Shown: positions 63,476-64,000 of the stretch, one piece after another
Layout of the letters: each line of letters starts with the position of its first letter
How positions within the stretch are numbered: the first letter of the stretch is position 1
Assembly: GCF_019038595.1 (NCBI RefSeq)
Contig: NZ_JAHOPF010000005.1
Span: 1-64,000, forward strand
Length of the DNA stretch: 64,000 nt
Direction: 5' to 3'
Source of the DNA: Kaistella soli
GTDB taxonomy: Bacteria > Bacteroidota > Bacteroidia > Flavobacteriales > Weeksellaceae
Notes under the pieces: model-generated
Database searches by the model: none
What the model was told of the DNA's origin: nothing
The model's input: the letters and a program-made list of their open reading frames with translations, nothing else
Made by a program: the position numbers and the translations under genes

Positions 63476-64000
63476 ATGTCAAACCCTTCAACCATCCAGA
63501 AAGATTTTTACAGAGAGAGCGGCAAAATGCTTTCCTCAGCGCAAATCTGGGCGAAATGCATCAATCCGAATCTGCATTTTATATATCTTCTGAGAAAGAC
63601 TCAACAGTACAGAAAGTCCGTGTTCGGTAAATTCTGGCGGTTGATTTTAAGACATTATCAGATCAGATACGGTTTCCAGATTTATCCAGAAACTCAGATT
63701 GGGGAAGGTTTTTACCTCGGTCACTGGGGATCTTTGGTCATCAATCCCAAAGTGAAAATCGGTAAAAACTGTAATATCGCTCAGGGCGTTACCATTGCGC
63801 AGGCCAACCGGGGGAAAAACGAAGGTGTCCCTGAAATTGGTGATGAAGTGTGGATCGGACCGAACGCAGTTATCGTAGGAAACATCAGAATTGGCAGCAA
63901 CGTTCTCATCGCTCCGAATGCGTATGTGAATTTCGACGTTCCGTCCCATTCAGTGGTTATTGGGAATCCTGCACAGATTACTCCCAATGAAAACGCGACA
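63476..64000 (+). CDS. Serine acetyltransferase-like hexapeptide protein (cut by window end)
   Basis: The 175 codons visible from the ATG at 63476 run open to the last base, so the stop lies outside. The protein begins MSNPSTIQKDFYRESGKM. A helical part is followed by a left-handed beta-helix with FYLGHWGSLVINPKVKIGKNCNIAQGVTIAQANRGKN, GDEVWIGPNAVIVGNIRIGSNVLIAPNAYVNFDVPSHSVVIGNPAQI. This is the CysE-like class often found in glycan loci, where it acylates sugars rather than serine. Which of the two it does cannot be told. Confidence 0.85.
   Translation, partial: MSNPSTIQKDFYRESGKMLSSAQIWAKCINPNLHFIYLLRKTQQYRKSVFGKFWRLILRHYQIRYGFQIYPETQIGEGFYLGHWGSLVINPKVKIGKNCNIAQGVTIAQANRGKNEGVPEIGDEVWIGPNAVIVGNIRIGSNVLIAPNAYVNFDVPSHSVVIGNPAQITPNENAT

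Overview
The window looks like a chromosomal piece of a Bacteroidota bacterium, most likely Flavobacteriia of the Chryseobacterium/Weeksellaceae type. The pointers are a type IX secretion (T9SS) C-terminal sorting domain, two SusC/SusD pairs, Bacteroidetes-type -7 promoter elements (TAnnTTTG), BshC for bacillithiol, a GYDIA-type GHMP kinase, a PBP1-like LysM protein and the rimP-nusA-infB operon. I see no rRNA or tRNA genes. Assignments rest on motif recognition; no database search was run.

Layout. (1) 1-9502, minus strand: a four-gene polymorphic-toxin operon: T9SS-sorted secreted protein, giant SpvB/YD-repeat-like protein, RHS protein with a variable C-terminus, and a small candidate immunity gene. 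(2) 9503-15160: an AT-rich, mobile-DNA-like stretch. It holds a decayed UmuC tail, an IS3 orfA remnant, an ssrA-3'-end-like sequence with terminator, and a two-gene restriction-modification cassette (N6-adenine methyltransferase plus PD-(D/E)XK nuclease). (3) 15169-18960: an XRE regulator diverging from an ECF sigma factor gene, which is coupled (1-nt gap) to a nuclease-dead Cas12f-like gene. Three 71-nt structured guide-RNA-like modules follow, then a gene of unknown function on the opposite strand. (4) 19254-28380, minus: core and housekeeping genes (pckA, GHMP kinase, fabD, LysM/PBP1 protein, bshC, putative porin). (5) 28550-37549, minus: two SusC/SusD nutrient-uptake operons separated by a SusD remnant. 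(6) 37838-42624, minus: infB, nusA, rimP. (7) 42809-64000, mostly plus: a surface-glycan cluster with UDP-glucose dehydrogenase, an ABC glycan exporter (Wzm/Wzt), about ten glycosyltransferases, methyltransferases, an asparagine synthase and acyltransferases.

The standout is region 3. The Cas12f homologue lacks the RuvC-I Asp, has Lys in place of the RuvC-II Glu, and stops before the zinc finger and RuvC-III. It is translationally coupled to an ECF sigma factor with an extra C-terminal domain. Downstream, three equal-length RNA modules share three hairpins, show a compensatory base change in the third hairpin, and end in the same ATACAAC followed by different sequence. This is the architecture expected of RNA-guided transcription by a dCas12f-sigma complex. 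From memory, such systems have recently been reported in Bacteroidota. The multi-guide layout, and a decayed copy of the cas12f 3' end next to the third guide, suggest that guides multiply here by duplication of the gene-tail plus guide unit.

The glycan cluster reads as one pathway: precursor supply (UDP-glucuronate), sugar-by-sugar assembly, decoration by acyl, methyl and amide groups, and export by Wzm/Wzt. The two SusCD pairs share an identical inverted repeat at the same distance from the susC start codons, which suggests common control.
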